Shown here: positions 45,946-55,151 of the stretch, piece after piece
Layout of the letters: the number at the start of each line of letters is the position of its first letter
How positions within the stretch are numbered: position 1 is the first letter of the stretch
Assembly: GCA_040766885.1 (NCBI GenBank)
Contig: JAXGPP010000029.1
Location: 1 to 64,000 of the forward strand
Reading direction: 5' to 3'
From: JAXGPP01 sp040766885
GTDB lineage: Bacteria; Planctomycetota; Planctomycetia; Pirellulales; Thermoguttaceae
DNA length: 64,000 nucleotides
Notes under the pieces: model-generated
What the model was told of the DNA's origin: nothing
What the model saw: the letters and a program-made list of their open reading frames with translations, nothing else
Database searches by the model: none
Position numbers and translations under genes: made by a program

Positions 45946-48708
45946 ATGCGAACTATCACCGCCGGCTGCCCCCCCTTCGCCGCCATGAGCGCGTCTTTCG
46001 CCCTCATGGTTTGGATGCTGTCTGCTGCCAGCGCGGTTGCTCAAACCGCCTGGTACGAAGGTTTTGAAGGCTCCGAAATGAGCTGGACGGCCGCGGGGGG
46101 AGACGGAGCGTACCGTATCGAATCGCACAAGCGGGTGCAGGGGGAAGCCCGCACGGGCCAGGGCTGCGAGCGGCTGCGAGTCTCTGCCGCCTCGGGCACG
46201 TACGTGTACCTCGCGCATAGCGCCGGCCGGGCGCGAGTGATCGACGAATTGGCGATCTCCGTTCAGCTCAAGTGCGACCGGGGGGGGCCGCAATTGCTGG
46301 CCCGAGTGGTGCTGCCGCGGAGTATCGATCCGCAGACCGGCCAGCCGATGACTGTACTCGTTCGCGGCGGCATGTATGAGGCGGTTGGCCGGTGGCAGGC
46401 GTTGAGGCTGGATGGGCTTCCGCTGCGGCTGGGGCGACAGCTTCGCGTGCTTCAGTCACAGGTGACGGACCCGCTCGACCCTCGCGAGGCCTACGTCGAT
46501 GCCGTGCTGTTGAATATCTACGGAGGTCCGGGCGTGACGAATGTCTGGATCGACGATCTCGACATCGCCGGCCATGTGCAGGCGGAAGCCCAAACAGCGC
46601 CCGCTGTTGCAGCCGACGTGCCGTCGTGGTCGCATCAGAATACCTCGCTTGCCGCGCCTCCCACGCCGGTCATCAGCGCCCGCGGACGGAGCGTGCTTTC
46701 GCGGTCCGTGCTGCTGGTCGACGGCAAGCCGACATTCATCCGGGCGATTGAGCATCGCGGCGAACCACTGGCGGAACTGAGGCGGCTGGGCTTCAACGCG
46801 GTCTGGCTGGCGGGGATGCCGACCGCCGACCTGTTGGCCGAAGCCAGGCGACAGGGTATCGGTCTAATCGCGCCGCCACCCCGGCCGCAAGCGCCGCTGC
46901 TGCCGGGCGACCCGGTTCCTGCATTGGCGCCGATCGCCCCCGGCTACGACACGGTCCTCGCGTGGGACATGGGGAGCGGGTTGACGGAGGAGCACCTCGA
47001 TGCGATTCGCGAATGGTCGGCCCAGGTGAAGGCGGCCGACCACCGACAGGGGAGACCGCTTGTCTGCCGCGCGGAGAGCGATTTGCGATCCTACAGCCGT
47101 TGCGTAGATCTGCTTCTGACCGGCCGCTCTCCTTTGGGCAGCAGCCTGGAGCTGACGGACTACGGGACCTGGCTTCGCCAGCGCCCGCGGCTGCCGCTGC
47201 CGGGCACGCCGCTGTGGACCTCGATCCAGACGCAACCGGTTGATCCGGTCGTCGAGCAATGGCATGCTCTGGGTGCTGCCGCCGGGCAGCCACCGGGACT
47301 TTCGAGCGAACAGCTCCGTCTGCTGGTTTACACCGCGGTCACTGCCGGCGCCCGGGGGCTGCGGTTTGAGTCGCGGTCGCCACTCAGCGCCGACGACGTT
47401 CCCTCGCGCCGCCGGGCGGCGATCCTCGAACTGCTGAACGCTGAACTGGGCCTCATCGAACCCTGGCTGGCGGCCGGGAGTTATGTCACCACCGTAGCGA
47501 GCAGCGAGCCGGGGGTGGTGGCGGCAGTGCTCGATGCCGATCGGGCAAAGCTGGTGGTGCCGATCTGGGCCGCGCCGGGGTCGCAGTTTGTGCCGGGGCA
47601 ATCGGCGGGCACCTCGATCTCGTTCGTGGTGCCGGGCGTGCCCGAATCGAGCGACGCGTACCTGCTGACACCCGGGCAGTTGCAGCCGATTCGGCGGAAG
47701 CGGGTGGCAGGGGGGAGACGGATCACGATTGACGAGTTCGGCCTGACGACGCTGGTCGTGCTCACGCAAGACCCGCTCGTGGTCAGCGACCTGTCGCAGC
47801 GATCGGCGCAGGTGGCGCGCCGCGCCAGCGAGTTGTCGCGGAATCTGGCGGTGGACAAGCTGGAGCAGGTTGAGTCGGTGCTCCAACGCTTGGGGCAAAC
47901 GGCGCCGGCCAGCGCGGCGGGTGTTTCGTCGCCGCAGGTTTCGCGGGCCTTTGTGACCGCCCGGCAATCGATCCAGACGAGCGACGGTTTTCTGGCGGCG
48001 CGGAACTGGTCGGCCGCTTACTTACATGCCGAGCGTGCGATGCGTCCGTTGCGGATGCTGGAACGCGAGTACTGGCTGGCCGCCGTCCGCCCCCTGACCT
48101 CGCCGGTGGCAACACCAACTGCGGTCGGATTCGACACGCTGGCCGGACACTGGGCGATCATGGAGCGATTGCGCAACTCAGGCTACGGGCCCAACCGCTT
48201 GCCGGCGGGGGAGTTCGAGGATCTCAATGCGATGATGCAGGCAGGCTGGGCCCATTTCCAGCATCCCGCCGCCGGGATCGAGGCCGGAGCCGATTTGGCG
48301 CCGGTGGCGGTCCGCTCTGGTCACCTGGGGTTACGGCTGAGCGCGCGGGATGCCGAGGCTGAGACGCGAATCGACTTGGTGGAGACACCGCCGGTGTGGA
48401 TGACGAGTCCGCCGGTGCAAGTCGAGGCGGGCACGCTGGTAGCCATCCACGGCTGGGTGCAAATTCCCACGGCAATCACCGGGAGCGTGGACGGGCTGAT
48501 GATCGTGGACTCGATTACCGGCGAGGCGCTGGCCGAGCGGATCGGAGAGACGATGGGCTGGCAGGAGTTCACGCTGTATCGCGCTGCGCCGCGATCCGGA
48601 ACGATGTCCGTCAGCTTCGTGCTTTCCGGACTGGGGGAAGTGTGGCTCGACGACGTCACCGTACAGGCAGTCGAACGGGTGGCGGTCGAGACCGCATCGC
48701 GACGCTGA
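45946..48708 (+). CDS. large secreted protein with probable glycoside-hydrolase-like barrel
   Basis: 920 residues (an ATG at 45985 would give 907). A signal peptide ends near Ala33 (SAASAVAQTAWYEG). An N-terminal beta-sandwich (about 35-215) starts WYEGFEGSEMSW and ends with VWIDDLDIAGHV. A middle alpha/beta region (about 240-520) resembles a TIM barrel: SVLLVDGKPTFIRAIEHRG, LRRLGFNAVWLAGM, VLAWDMGSGLTEEHLDAI, and LLVYTAVTAGARGLRFESRSPL, the last typical of GH-like barrels. A helical linker and a C-terminal beta-sandwich (about 730-910, EFEDLNAMMQAGW ... LGEVWLDDVTVQ) follow. No complete catalytic acid pair could be assigned, so an inactive barrel is possible. No Shine-Dalgarno is obvious. 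Secreted, perhaps polysaccharide-related. Confidence 0.72.
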   Translation: MRTITAGCPPFAAMSASFALMVWMLSAASAVAQTAWYEGFEGSEMSWTAAGGDGAYRIESHKRVQGEARTGQGCERLRVSAASGTYVYLAHSAGRARVIDELAISVQLKCDRGGPQLLARVVLPRSIDPQTGQPMTVLVRGGMYEAVGRWQALRLDGLPLRLGRQLRVLQSQVTDPLDPREAYVDAVLLNIYGGPGVTNVWIDDLDIAGHVQAEAQTAPAVAADVPSWSHQNTSLAAPPTPVISARGRSVLSRSVLLVDGKPTFIRAIEHRGEPLAELRRLGFNAVWLAGMPTADLLAEARRQGIGLIAPPPRPQAPLLPGDPVPALAPIAPGYDTVLAWDMGSGLTEEHLDAIREWSAQVKAADHRQGRPLVCRAESDLRSYSRCVDLLLTGRSPLGSSLELTDYGTWLRQRPRLPLPGTPLWTSIQTQPVDPVVEQWHALGAAAGQPPGLSSEQLRLLVYTAVTAGARGLRFESRSPLSADDVPSRRRAAILELLNAELGLIEPWLAAGSYVTTVASSEPGVVAAVLDADRAKLVVPIWAAPGSQFVPGQSAGTSISFVVPGVPESSDAYLLTPGQLQPIRRKRVAGGRRITIDEFGLTTLVVLTQDPLVVSDLSQRSAQVARRASELSRNLAVDKLEQVESVLQRLGQTAPASAAGVSSPQVSRAFVTARQSIQTSDGFLAARNWSAAYLHAERAMRPLRMLEREYWLAAVRPLTSPVATPTAVGFDTLAGHWAIMERLRNSGYGPNRLPAGEFEDLNAMMQAGWAHFQHPAAGIEAGADLAPVAVRSGHLGLRLSARDAEAETRIDLVETPPVWMTSPPVQVEAGTLVAIHGWVQIPTAITGSVDGLMIVDSITGEALAERIGETMGWQEFTLYRAAPRSGTMSVSFVLSGLGEVWLDDVTVQAVERVAVETASRR

Positions 48709-49126
48709 TGGCCGTAGTGAGCCGCACGTGCCGGCCATGATCGTCCCCCCCGTTGATGCGCAACAATAAACGCATTGTGGCAGTCAGAGCGTCGCAGGGC
48801 TCGGCTGAAAGTGCAAGGGGCGAAGGGGTTTCGCACCTGGGGCGCGGACGCAAGTGACTACACCTTGTGAGGGGTGTGTTGAAGTTCGCACGAGATCGTC
48901 TTCAAACGGGGGGTGTCTTCACACGGGGTACGGCGCGCGGCGGGAGCGCAACCAGACGGGGATGGCCAAGAGTCGAGGGCAGATTGTCAAAGAACTGAGG
49001 CGATCAGCGAAACCACTCCCGGGCGCTCTGGCGGATCTTGCCCGCGTTACTGGATATAATTATACCTTAATGTGGACAGGTGTTCAATACCCTTTTCTTG
49101 AGCCGCCGCGGACATTCCTGGCGGGG
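48709..49126. other. intergenic region, convergent genes
   Basis: 418 bp between the 920-residue gene and the sulfatase. A small AT-rich piece (49053-49072) lies within, and the open frames here are short and lack similarity. I see no clear gene, tRNA or strong terminator. Confidence 0.45.
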
Positions 49127-50644
49127 CTACTTGAGTCCGGCGGCCTTTTGCTCCGCCTCCTGGAGGGATATGGCGAGTTGGCGTTTCAGGTCGGCAATGG
49201 TGCCGGCGTGCTCGGCCTGGGAGGCGAGGTTGGTGAACTCGCGGGGATCGGACTGGTGGTCGTAGAGTTCCCGGCCCTGGCGGCCGCCATCCCATTCAAT
49301 ATAGCGCCAGCGCTCGGTGCGGATCGAGTAGCCCATTACGGGCCCCTGTTGCGGACGCGGCGGGGTGGGCTGGCCAGCGCGCTTCGCCTGACGCTGGTTC
49401 GGTTGCCTCGGCGGCGCCCGCCGGACCTGGGTTACGGCCAGAGGCTTGAATTCGGCCCCAGGGTCTTCCAGTAGCGGTCGCAGGCTCGTGCCGGCGAGAT
49501 ATCCAGGAGCCTTCAGGCCGCAGAGATCGGCAAGGGTCGGGTATACGTCGATCAGTTCGACCACGCGGGACGAGGCCTTGCCGTTGCCCTTCGCGCCGGG
49601 CGCGGCCACGATCAAGGGAATGCGGGCCGACTCCTCAAAGGTCGACATCTTCTGCCACAACCCATGCTGGTAGAGGTGATAGCCGTTGTCGCCCCAAAAG
49701 ACGACGACGGTGCGATCAGCGAGGCCGAGGCGGTCGAGCGCGTCGAGCAACTTGCCGACTTGGGCATCCATGAACGTGGTGGCGGCGAGATACGCCTGGA
49801 TTGCCTCGCGCCGCTGGAGGTCGGTCATCGTGAGCTGCTCGGGTTTGTCGGGCAAAGAGAGCTTGGGGATGTCGGCACGATCGTCGGCTGGCTCCTGGGG
49901 CAGTTGAATCGTCTCCAGCGGGTACATGTCGAAGTACTTCCTGGGGGCGACGTAGGGCGTGTGCGGCCGGTAGAAGCCGGCGGCAATGAAGAACGGCTCG
50001 TGACGATGCTTTTCGAGGAGGTCGACGACCGCAGCCGCGCCGATGCCGTCAGTCTGTTCTTCGTCCGTCCCTTCCGCAGCCATCCAACTCAGCGTGCCGC
50101 CGAACTGGCCGGGCACGAGAGTGAAGATCTTGTCTTCTTCATCCTTATCGCGGCCGCGCGGGTTGATGAACTCGGCCCACGATTGCGGATCATCGAGGCC
50201 GCTGGTACCGATCTGGCCCGGCACGCCGTAGTGGAAGATCTTGCCGACGCGGGCCGCGAAATAGCCGTTCTGGCGGAAGAGTTCCGGGATGGTGACGACC
50301 TGGGGATGGACATCGCGGAAATGGGTGGCGTTTTCGTGGACGCCAGTCTGGTCCGGCCGCAGGCCAGTCATGATTGAAGCCCGGCTCGGATTGCAGAGGG
50401 GGTACTGGCAGTAGGCACGTTCAAACAGCACGCCGCGGGCGGCGAGCCGATCGATGTTGGGCGTCTTTACCAGCGGATGCCCATAGCAGCCCAGGTAGTT
50501 GCCTAGATCGTCGGAGGCGATGAACAGCACGTTGGTCTTCGCCGGCTCGGCCGCGGCGGCAGTGCGGCAGGCCAGTACGCACGAGGAGAGGCAGATCGCC
50601 GCCGCCCATGCGGCGAGTCGATGATTGCGGAGCCACGAGGTCAT
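49127..50644 (-). CDS. secreted sulfatase (iduronate-2-sulfatase-like)
   Basis: 505 residues from the ATG at 50644, with GGGAG upstream; the longer frame to 50932 has no signal. The signal peptide ends near Ala32. The sulfatase signature CNPSRAS (Cys84, the residue converted to formylglycine by FGE) is intact, with metal residues in VLFIASDDLGNYLGCYGHP (Asp45/Asp46) and a later FWGDNGYHLYQHGLWQK with His and Asp ligands. Family S1, subgroup close to human iduronate-2-sulfatase. It removes sulfate esters from sulfated polysaccharides such as those of algae. Planctomycetes carry many; this one stands alone. Confidence 0.93.
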   Translation of the reverse strand: MTSWLRNHRLAAWAAAICLSSCVLACRTAAAAEPAKTNVLFIASDDLGNYLGCYGHPLVKTPNIDRLAARGVLFERAYCQYPLCNPSRASIMTGLRPDQTGVHENATHFRDVHPQVVTIPELFRQNGYFAARVGKIFHYGVPGQIGTSGLDDPQSWAEFINPRGRDKDEEDKIFTLVPGQFGGTLSWMAAEGTDEEQTDGIGAAAVVDLLEKHRHEPFFIAAGFYRPHTPYVAPRKYFDMYPLETIQLPQEPADDRADIPKLSLPDKPEQLTMTDLQRREAIQAYLAATTFMDAQVGKLLDALDRLGLADRTVVVFWGDNGYHLYQHGLWQKMSTFEESARIPLIVAAPGAKGNGKASSRVVELIDVYPTLADLCGLKAPGYLAGTSLRPLLEDPGAEFKPLAVTQVRRAPPRQPNQRQAKRAGQPTPPRPQQGPVMGYSIRTERWRYIEWDGGRQGRELYDHQSDPREFTNLASQAEHAGTIADLKRQLAISLQEAEQKAAGLK

Positions 50645-51306
50645 GGAATATCTCCCGCTTCGATGTGGAGTTGGGCCGAATGGGATAACGAGCACCAGTA
50701 TCCCGATCCGTTCGGATGACGAACAGTGCCCCGCGGGACGCCAAGACGCAATTGCGTGAGGCCACCCCGACTCAAGGTGGGTTCTTATAGCCAATCGGGT
50801 GACGCACGGGTCGGGTGCCGGGTCTGAGTCCCGGGGCGGACATGGATATGGATGATTCGACAGCGGTCCTGGGAACGGCTTTGGCTGTGAGTCGGCGCCT
50901 GCACGTTCAGGACGCCCGAATATCCATCCCATCGCGGCGGATCATCTTAGTCGGTGACGGCGGCATCTCCCGAACTACTGTGGCAATCGTGGTTTGCGGC
51001 ACGATTGCTAAAGTCGTCAGGTTCGGCATGAGGATCATGATCTTGCGCAGAACGCGCTTAACCGCTATTTTATGCTGCTTTCTCAGATCAAGCGTCTCAT
51101 GCATCTTGACGATAAAAGATTCACATCGGGCGACTGCAGAGTGCGGTAGTACGCCCTGCGAAGGCGGCATGTGTGCTAACGGAAGTGCGCGTGCGGCAAT
51201 GCAGCTAATGTACACCAAATAGGCTGTCCGAAATTGAAATAAGCGGACGGCTGCCCGTGCGACCAGGCCCTACGTGTTTCGAGTCGTCCTTGAAGGAGGC
51301 GTGTCC
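50645..51306. other. intergenic region with hairpin and possible promoter
   Basis: 662 bp. A perfect 9-bp hairpin GCAATCGTG/CACGATTGC lies at 50983-51008. A possible promoter, TTGCGC-17-TATTTT, lies at 51043-51071, about 235 bp before the YTV gene. I found no supported gene; frames at 50815-51222 (plus) and 50907-51218 (minus) lack similarity and start signals. Confidence 0.45.
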
Positions 51307-53505
51307 ATGAGAACTGTGTTGGGGGTGCCGCTCATTGCCGTCGTATTGATGGCGATGTCGGCCAGCACGGCCGACGCCGCGTTCTGCGGCGCGGCCAGGT
51401 ATACCCGGTGCAAGCCGGTCTGTTGTCCGGAATATACGTGCGCCCGGCAACAGGTCTGCACCGTGATGAAGACCTGCAAGGAAATCGTCTACGAGCAGCA
51501 GCAATACACCTGCTTCAAGACCTGCTATGAGAAGGTCTCGGTTCCGAAGACGATCACCTGCACGAAGTACGTTCCCGAGACCCGCTATCGGGAATGCAGC
51601 TACACAGTGTGCAAGCCGGTGTGGGAGAACTGCGTGAAGACGGTCAACTACACGGTGTGCAAGCCGGTGTGGGAGACCCGCACGAAGAACATCTGCTACA
51701 CAGTGTGCAAGCCGGTGTACGAGCAGCGTCAGCGGGATGTGTGCTACACGGTGATGAAGCCGGTGTACGAGCAGCGGACGTGCAACTACACGGTATGCAA
51801 GCCGGTGTGGGAGACCCGCCAGAAGAACATCTGCTACACAGTGTGCAAGCCGGTGTACGAGCAGCGGACCCGGACCTACACGGTGTGCAAGCCGGTGTGG
51901 GAGACCCGCCAGAAGAACATCTGCTACACAGTGTGCAAGCCGGTGTACGAACAGCGGACCTGCACCTACACGGTATGCAAGCCGGTGTGGGAGACCCGCC
52001 AGAAGAACATCTGCTACACAGTGTGCAAGCCGGTGTACGAACAGCGGACCCGGACCTACACGGTGTGCAAGCCGGTGTGGGAGACCCGCCAGAAGAACAT
52101 CTGCTACACGGTGTGCAAGCCGGTGTACGAACAGCGGACCTGCACCTACACGGTGTGCAAGCCGGTGTGGGAGACCCGCCAGAAGGACATCTGCTACACA
52201 GTGTGCAAGCCGGTGTACGAGCAGCGGACCCGAACCTACACGGTGTGCAAGCCGGTGTGGGAGACCCGCCAGAAGAACATCTGCTACACAGTGTGCAAGC
52301 CGGTGTACGAGCAGCGGACCTGCACCTACACGGTGTGCAAGCCGGTGTGGGAAACCCGCACGAAAGAGATCTGCTACACCGTCATGAAGCCGGTGTACGA
52401 GCAGCGGACGAAGGAAGTGTGCTACACCGTGTGCAAGCCGGTGTACGAGCAGCGCGAGAAGGTTTGCCGCTACACGGTGTGCAAGCCGGTGTGGGAAACC
52501 CGCACGAAGGAGATCTGCTACACGGTGTGCAAGCCGGTGTATGAGCAGTGCGAGCGCGAGGTTTGCTACACGGTCTGCAAGCCGGTCACCTACACCAAGA
52601 CGGTGCAGGTGTGCGGCGGCCGCTGGGAAACCCAGTGCTACGAGAAGCCGGGTCGCGTCGTGACCCGCTGCATCCAGGAGCCCGGCTGCTGGGTGTGGGA
52701 TCCCTGCACCTGCCGTTGCGTGTACTGCCCCGGCGAGACCCGCATGGTCCAGACCCAGTGCCCGCCGGTGAAGTGCTACAAGAAGGTTTGGGTTCCCGAA
52801 GTATGCGAGAAGCAGGTTGAGTGCGTGAAGTACGTCCGCGAGACGTGCGTGAAGAAGGTTCCGTACACCGTGTGCAAGATGGTGCCCGAGCAGCGCGTCG
52901 AGACCTGCACCTACAAGGTCTGCCGCATCGAGCGCGAGGTCTGCGAGAAGCGGATCCCGTACACCGTCTGCCGCATGGTGCCCGAGCAGCGCGTGAAGAC
53001 CTGCAACTACACCGTGTGCAAGATGGTGCCCGAGCAGCGCGTGAAGACCTGCACCTACCAGGTCTGCAAGATGGTGCCCGAGCAGCGATGCCGGACCTAC
53101 ACGGTTTGCAAGATGGTGCCCGAGCAGCGCGTGAAGAGCTGCACCTACACGGTGTGCAAGATGGTGCCTGAGCAGCGCGTGAAGACCTGCACCTACCAGG
53201 TCTGCCGCATGGTCAGCGAATGCCGCACGAAAGAGGTCTGCTACAAGGTGTGCCGGCTGGTCAAGGAAGAGCGGTGCGTCCGTGTACCGTACACGGTGTG
53301 CCGTCCGGTCCAGTACACCAAGACCATCGACTGCGTGCAGTACGTCGCCAAGAAGGTGCCGTACACCGTCACCCGGTGCGTGCCCCGAGTGGTGTGCAAG
53401 CAGGTTCCGGTCACGATCTGCTGCCCGGTTCCGTGCTGCCCCGATCCGGCCTGCGAGAGTGGCTGCAGTGACGCCGCCGTCGCGCCGGCTGCTCCGGGCT
53501 GCTAA
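51307..53505 (+). CDS. YTV-type Cys-rich cell-wall repeat protein
   Basis: 732 residues from the ATG at 51307, preceded by AGGAGG. A signal peptide (ALA-type ending near STADAAFCG) leads a protein made almost wholly of short Cys-containing repeats. The core repeat, centred on YTVCKPVWETR and YTVCKPVYEQR, occupies residues about 75-430; a variant with CKMVPEQRVK (about 500-650) follows, and the C-terminus is CPVPCCPDPACESGC. Proteins sharing a YTV domain, rich in Cys, Pro and Tyr, were described from Rhodopirellula baltica as cell-wall proteins, likely cross-linked by disulfides. This is a clear member by pattern. The protein is expected to be exported, disulfide-bonded and a structural layer component. 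Confidence 0.9.
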   Translation: MRTVLGVPLIAVVLMAMSASTADAAFCGAARYTRCKPVCCPEYTCARQQVCTVMKTCKEIVYEQQQYTCFKTCYEKVSVPKTITCTKYVPETRYRECSYTVCKPVWENCVKTVNYTVCKPVWETRTKNICYTVCKPVYEQRQRDVCYTVMKPVYEQRTCNYTVCKPVWETRQKNICYTVCKPVYEQRTRTYTVCKPVWETRQKNICYTVCKPVYEQRTCTYTVCKPVWETRQKNICYTVCKPVYEQRTRTYTVCKPVWETRQKNICYTVCKPVYEQRTCTYTVCKPVWETRQKDICYTVCKPVYEQRTRTYTVCKPVWETRQKNICYTVCKPVYEQRTCTYTVCKPVWETRTKEICYTVMKPVYEQRTKEVCYTVCKPVYEQREKVCRYTVCKPVWETRTKEICYTVCKPVYEQCEREVCYTVCKPVTYTKTVQVCGGRWETQCYEKPGRVVTRCIQEPGCWVWDPCTCRCVYCPGETRMVQTQCPPVKCYKKVWVPEVCEKQVECVKYVRETCVKKVPYTVCKMVPEQRVETCTYKVCRIEREVCEKRIPYTVCRMVPEQRVKTCNYTVCKMVPEQRVKTCTYQVCKMVPEQRCRTYTVCKMVPEQRVKSCTYTVCKMVPEQRVKTCTYQVCRMVSECRTKEVCYKVCRLVKEERCVRVPYTVCRPVQYTKTIDCVQYVAKKVPYTVTRCVPRVVCKQVPVTICCPVPCCPDPACESGCSDAAVAPAAPGC
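51781..52410 (+). repeat. 90-bp tandem repeats in the YTV gene
   Basis: Units of 90 bp (30 codons) start at 51781, 51871, 51961, 52051, 52141, 52231 and 52321. The first six are nearly identical at base level; the seventh diverges after its first half. Successive units alternate in their first codon between Cys and Arg, giving a higher-order 180-bp period. The two half-units (WETR and YEQR) are themselves related 45-bp duplications. Confidence 0.9.
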
Positions 53506-53575
53506 CACCTGAGACGCGATCGTCAGGGAGCCTGCCTCTCTTCGGAGACTCGAAGATAGGCCTGGTCCAGCGCCG

Positions 53576-53612
53576 CGGCCCGACCCCGCAAGGTCGGGCC
53601 GTGGTATTTCTT
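53576..53612 (+). terminator. terminator of the YTV gene
   Basis: CGGCCCGACC/GGTCGGGCCG, a 10-bp perfect stem with loop CCGCAA at 53576-53601, followed by TGGTATTTCTT. It lies 70 bp after the stop. Confidence 0.6.
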
Positions 53613-53734
53613 GCGCCGTGCTTGCTCGCGCTTCCTGGGGCGCGCGAGGCCCAGGGCCCTTTCCCTCACGATCACCCTCTCCTCAACCGGTCGGCGATCG
53701 TTCATAATCGACCGTGTCCTCCCGGGAGCTCCCC

Positions 53735-54880
53735 ATGTTTCTCTGTCCGCGGTGCCATGAGCGGTTGGCCCGCACGCCGACACCGGCCGGACTGGTCTAT
53801 GTCTGCGGCCGGTGCCACGGCCGGGCGGCAGGCCTGCCCGTAGTCCGAAAATCAGTCTCGCCAGCAACTTACCGCCAACTCTGGGCACAAGCCATCAAAG
53901 GCACTGCGGGGGGCGCGACGCCCTGCGTGGTCTGCGGGCGACCGATGATCGAGCTGTCCGTTCCCCTGTCGGACCAGCAAATCCTGGTCGATCTCTGCAA
54001 GGGCTGCCAATTCGCCTGGTTCGATGCCCGGGAACTGGATCGGTTGCCTCGCCACCCCACCGCGGCTGAAGTGCAAGCTCAGCTGCCGGATCGGGTGCGA
54101 GTGCAGATCGTCGCCTTTGAGACGCAGAGTCAATCGCGGCGCAGCCAGATCCTCGAGGCTACGGAGCCGACCGAAGGAAGCCTTGTCCCCAAGGAAGGTT
54201 GGCACTGGATTCCCGGTTTGTTCGGGATGCCGGTCGAGTGCAACCCGAGCCGCGTGCGGGCCATGCCGTGGGTCACGTGGGGCCTTGGGCTGGCGCTGGC
54301 AATCGTGTTCGCCGTCAGCTATCCCCATCTGCGGGAGACCATCAGGACCTTCGGACTGATTCCCGATCAGTTGGCCCGCTACGGCGGCCTGACGCTGGTG
54401 ACGGCATTTTTCCTCCATGGCGGCTTCCTGCACCTCATCGGCAATTCGTACTTCCTCGCCGTGTTCGGCGACAACGTGGAGGACTACCTCGGCCGCTGGA
54501 GATACGTGGCGCTACTGGTCGCGGCGACGATGGCTGGGCATTTCGCCCACATCCTCGGTGAACCTCGGTCGTCAGTGCCCTGCATCGGTGCCAGCGGCGG
54601 CATCTCCGGCCTCCTCGCGTTCTACGCCCTGCGGTTTCCCCAGGCACGGGTCGGTCTGCTCCATCGCATCATGTGGTTCTACGTGCCTGTCTGGGGGGCC
54701 CTGGTCCTGTGGATCCTCCTGCAATGCGTCGGCGCCGCGATGCAGATTGCCGGATTCAGCAACGTGTCGGCGCTAGCCCACCTCGGCGGCGCCACGGCCG
54801 GATTGGCGTTTTGGCTCGTGTGGCGCGACGGTGCGGCGCGCCCGGCCGGCGTGGTTGAACATGGCTTGGAGGCAGACTGA
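53735..54880 (+). CDS. rhomboid intramembrane protease with two N-terminal zinc ribbons
   Basis: 381 residues from the ATG at 53735, with GGGAG upstream. The N-terminus has two CxxC...CxxC zinc ribbons: Cys4, Cys7, Cys24, Cys27 and Cys64, Cys67, Cys88, Cys91, then a hinge (100-180). About six transmembrane helices follow (about 180-365) with the rhomboid catalytic dyad Ser287 in GASGGISG and His349 in SALAHLGG, and the conserved LHGGFLHLIGNSYFL near the first catalytic helix. It cleaves membrane-protein helices. The zinc ribbons are unusual and probably recruit substrate or partner. It follows the YTV wall gene with a terminator between. Confidence 0.9.
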   Translation: MFLCPRCHERLARTPTPAGLVYVCGRCHGRAAGLPVVRKSVSPATYRQLWAQAIKGTAGGATPCVVCGRPMIELSVPLSDQQILVDLCKGCQFAWFDARELDRLPRHPTAAEVQAQLPDRVRVQIVAFETQSQSRRSQILEATEPTEGSLVPKEGWHWIPGLFGMPVECNPSRVRAMPWVTWGLGLALAIVFAVSYPHLRETIRTFGLIPDQLARYGGLTLVTAFFLHGGFLHLIGNSYFLAVFGDNVEDYLGRWRYVALLVAATMAGHFAHILGEPRSSVPCIGASGGISGLLAFYALRFPQARVGLLHRIMWFYVPVWGALVLWILLQCVGAAMQIAGFSNVSALAHLGGATAGLAFWLVWRDGAARPAGVVEHGLEAD

Positions 54881-55151
54881 CCATGAGGTCCGTGAATGAG
54901 ACGACCTGTGCGGTGCGGCACAAGGTGCATCGTGAAGCGGTTGACCTTTCCGGCCGCGACCTCGTTTCGCTCTTTGACCACACACGTGAAGAGGTCGCCG
55001 TCAGTGTTTGCTGAGTTCTCTCGGCTCAAGTCTCGGGGCTGTGGTGTCGATGAGGAGCCGGGTGGAGTCAACTGAACTGGACGCCATCTCCGTGGACCGA
55101 TAGCATCCCGCCTGCGTCGGGAGACCTCTTTTCACGCTGGTGCGCGCTTCC

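Noticed and set aside
50815..51222. Two overlapping frames upstream of the YTV gene (plus 50815-51222, minus 50907-51218)
   Set aside because: No domain, no start signal; more likely the promoter region of the YTV gene.
51781..52410. Possible CRISPR array
   Set aside because: Units are 90 bp with no spacers, they encode a continuous protein, and no cas gene is present.
51594..52544. A second plus-strand frame (316 residues) in the YTV gene
   Set aside because: It lies inside the repeat, with no ribosome-binding site and no known domain; a by-product of repeat periodicity and codon bias.
51205..53508. A 767-residue open frame on the minus strand through the whole YTV gene, with RLAH-type repeats
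   Set aside because: It is the complement of the repetitive Cys-rich gene; the plus strand has a signal peptide, AGGAGG and the YTV family pattern, so the opposite frame is a codon-bias shadow.
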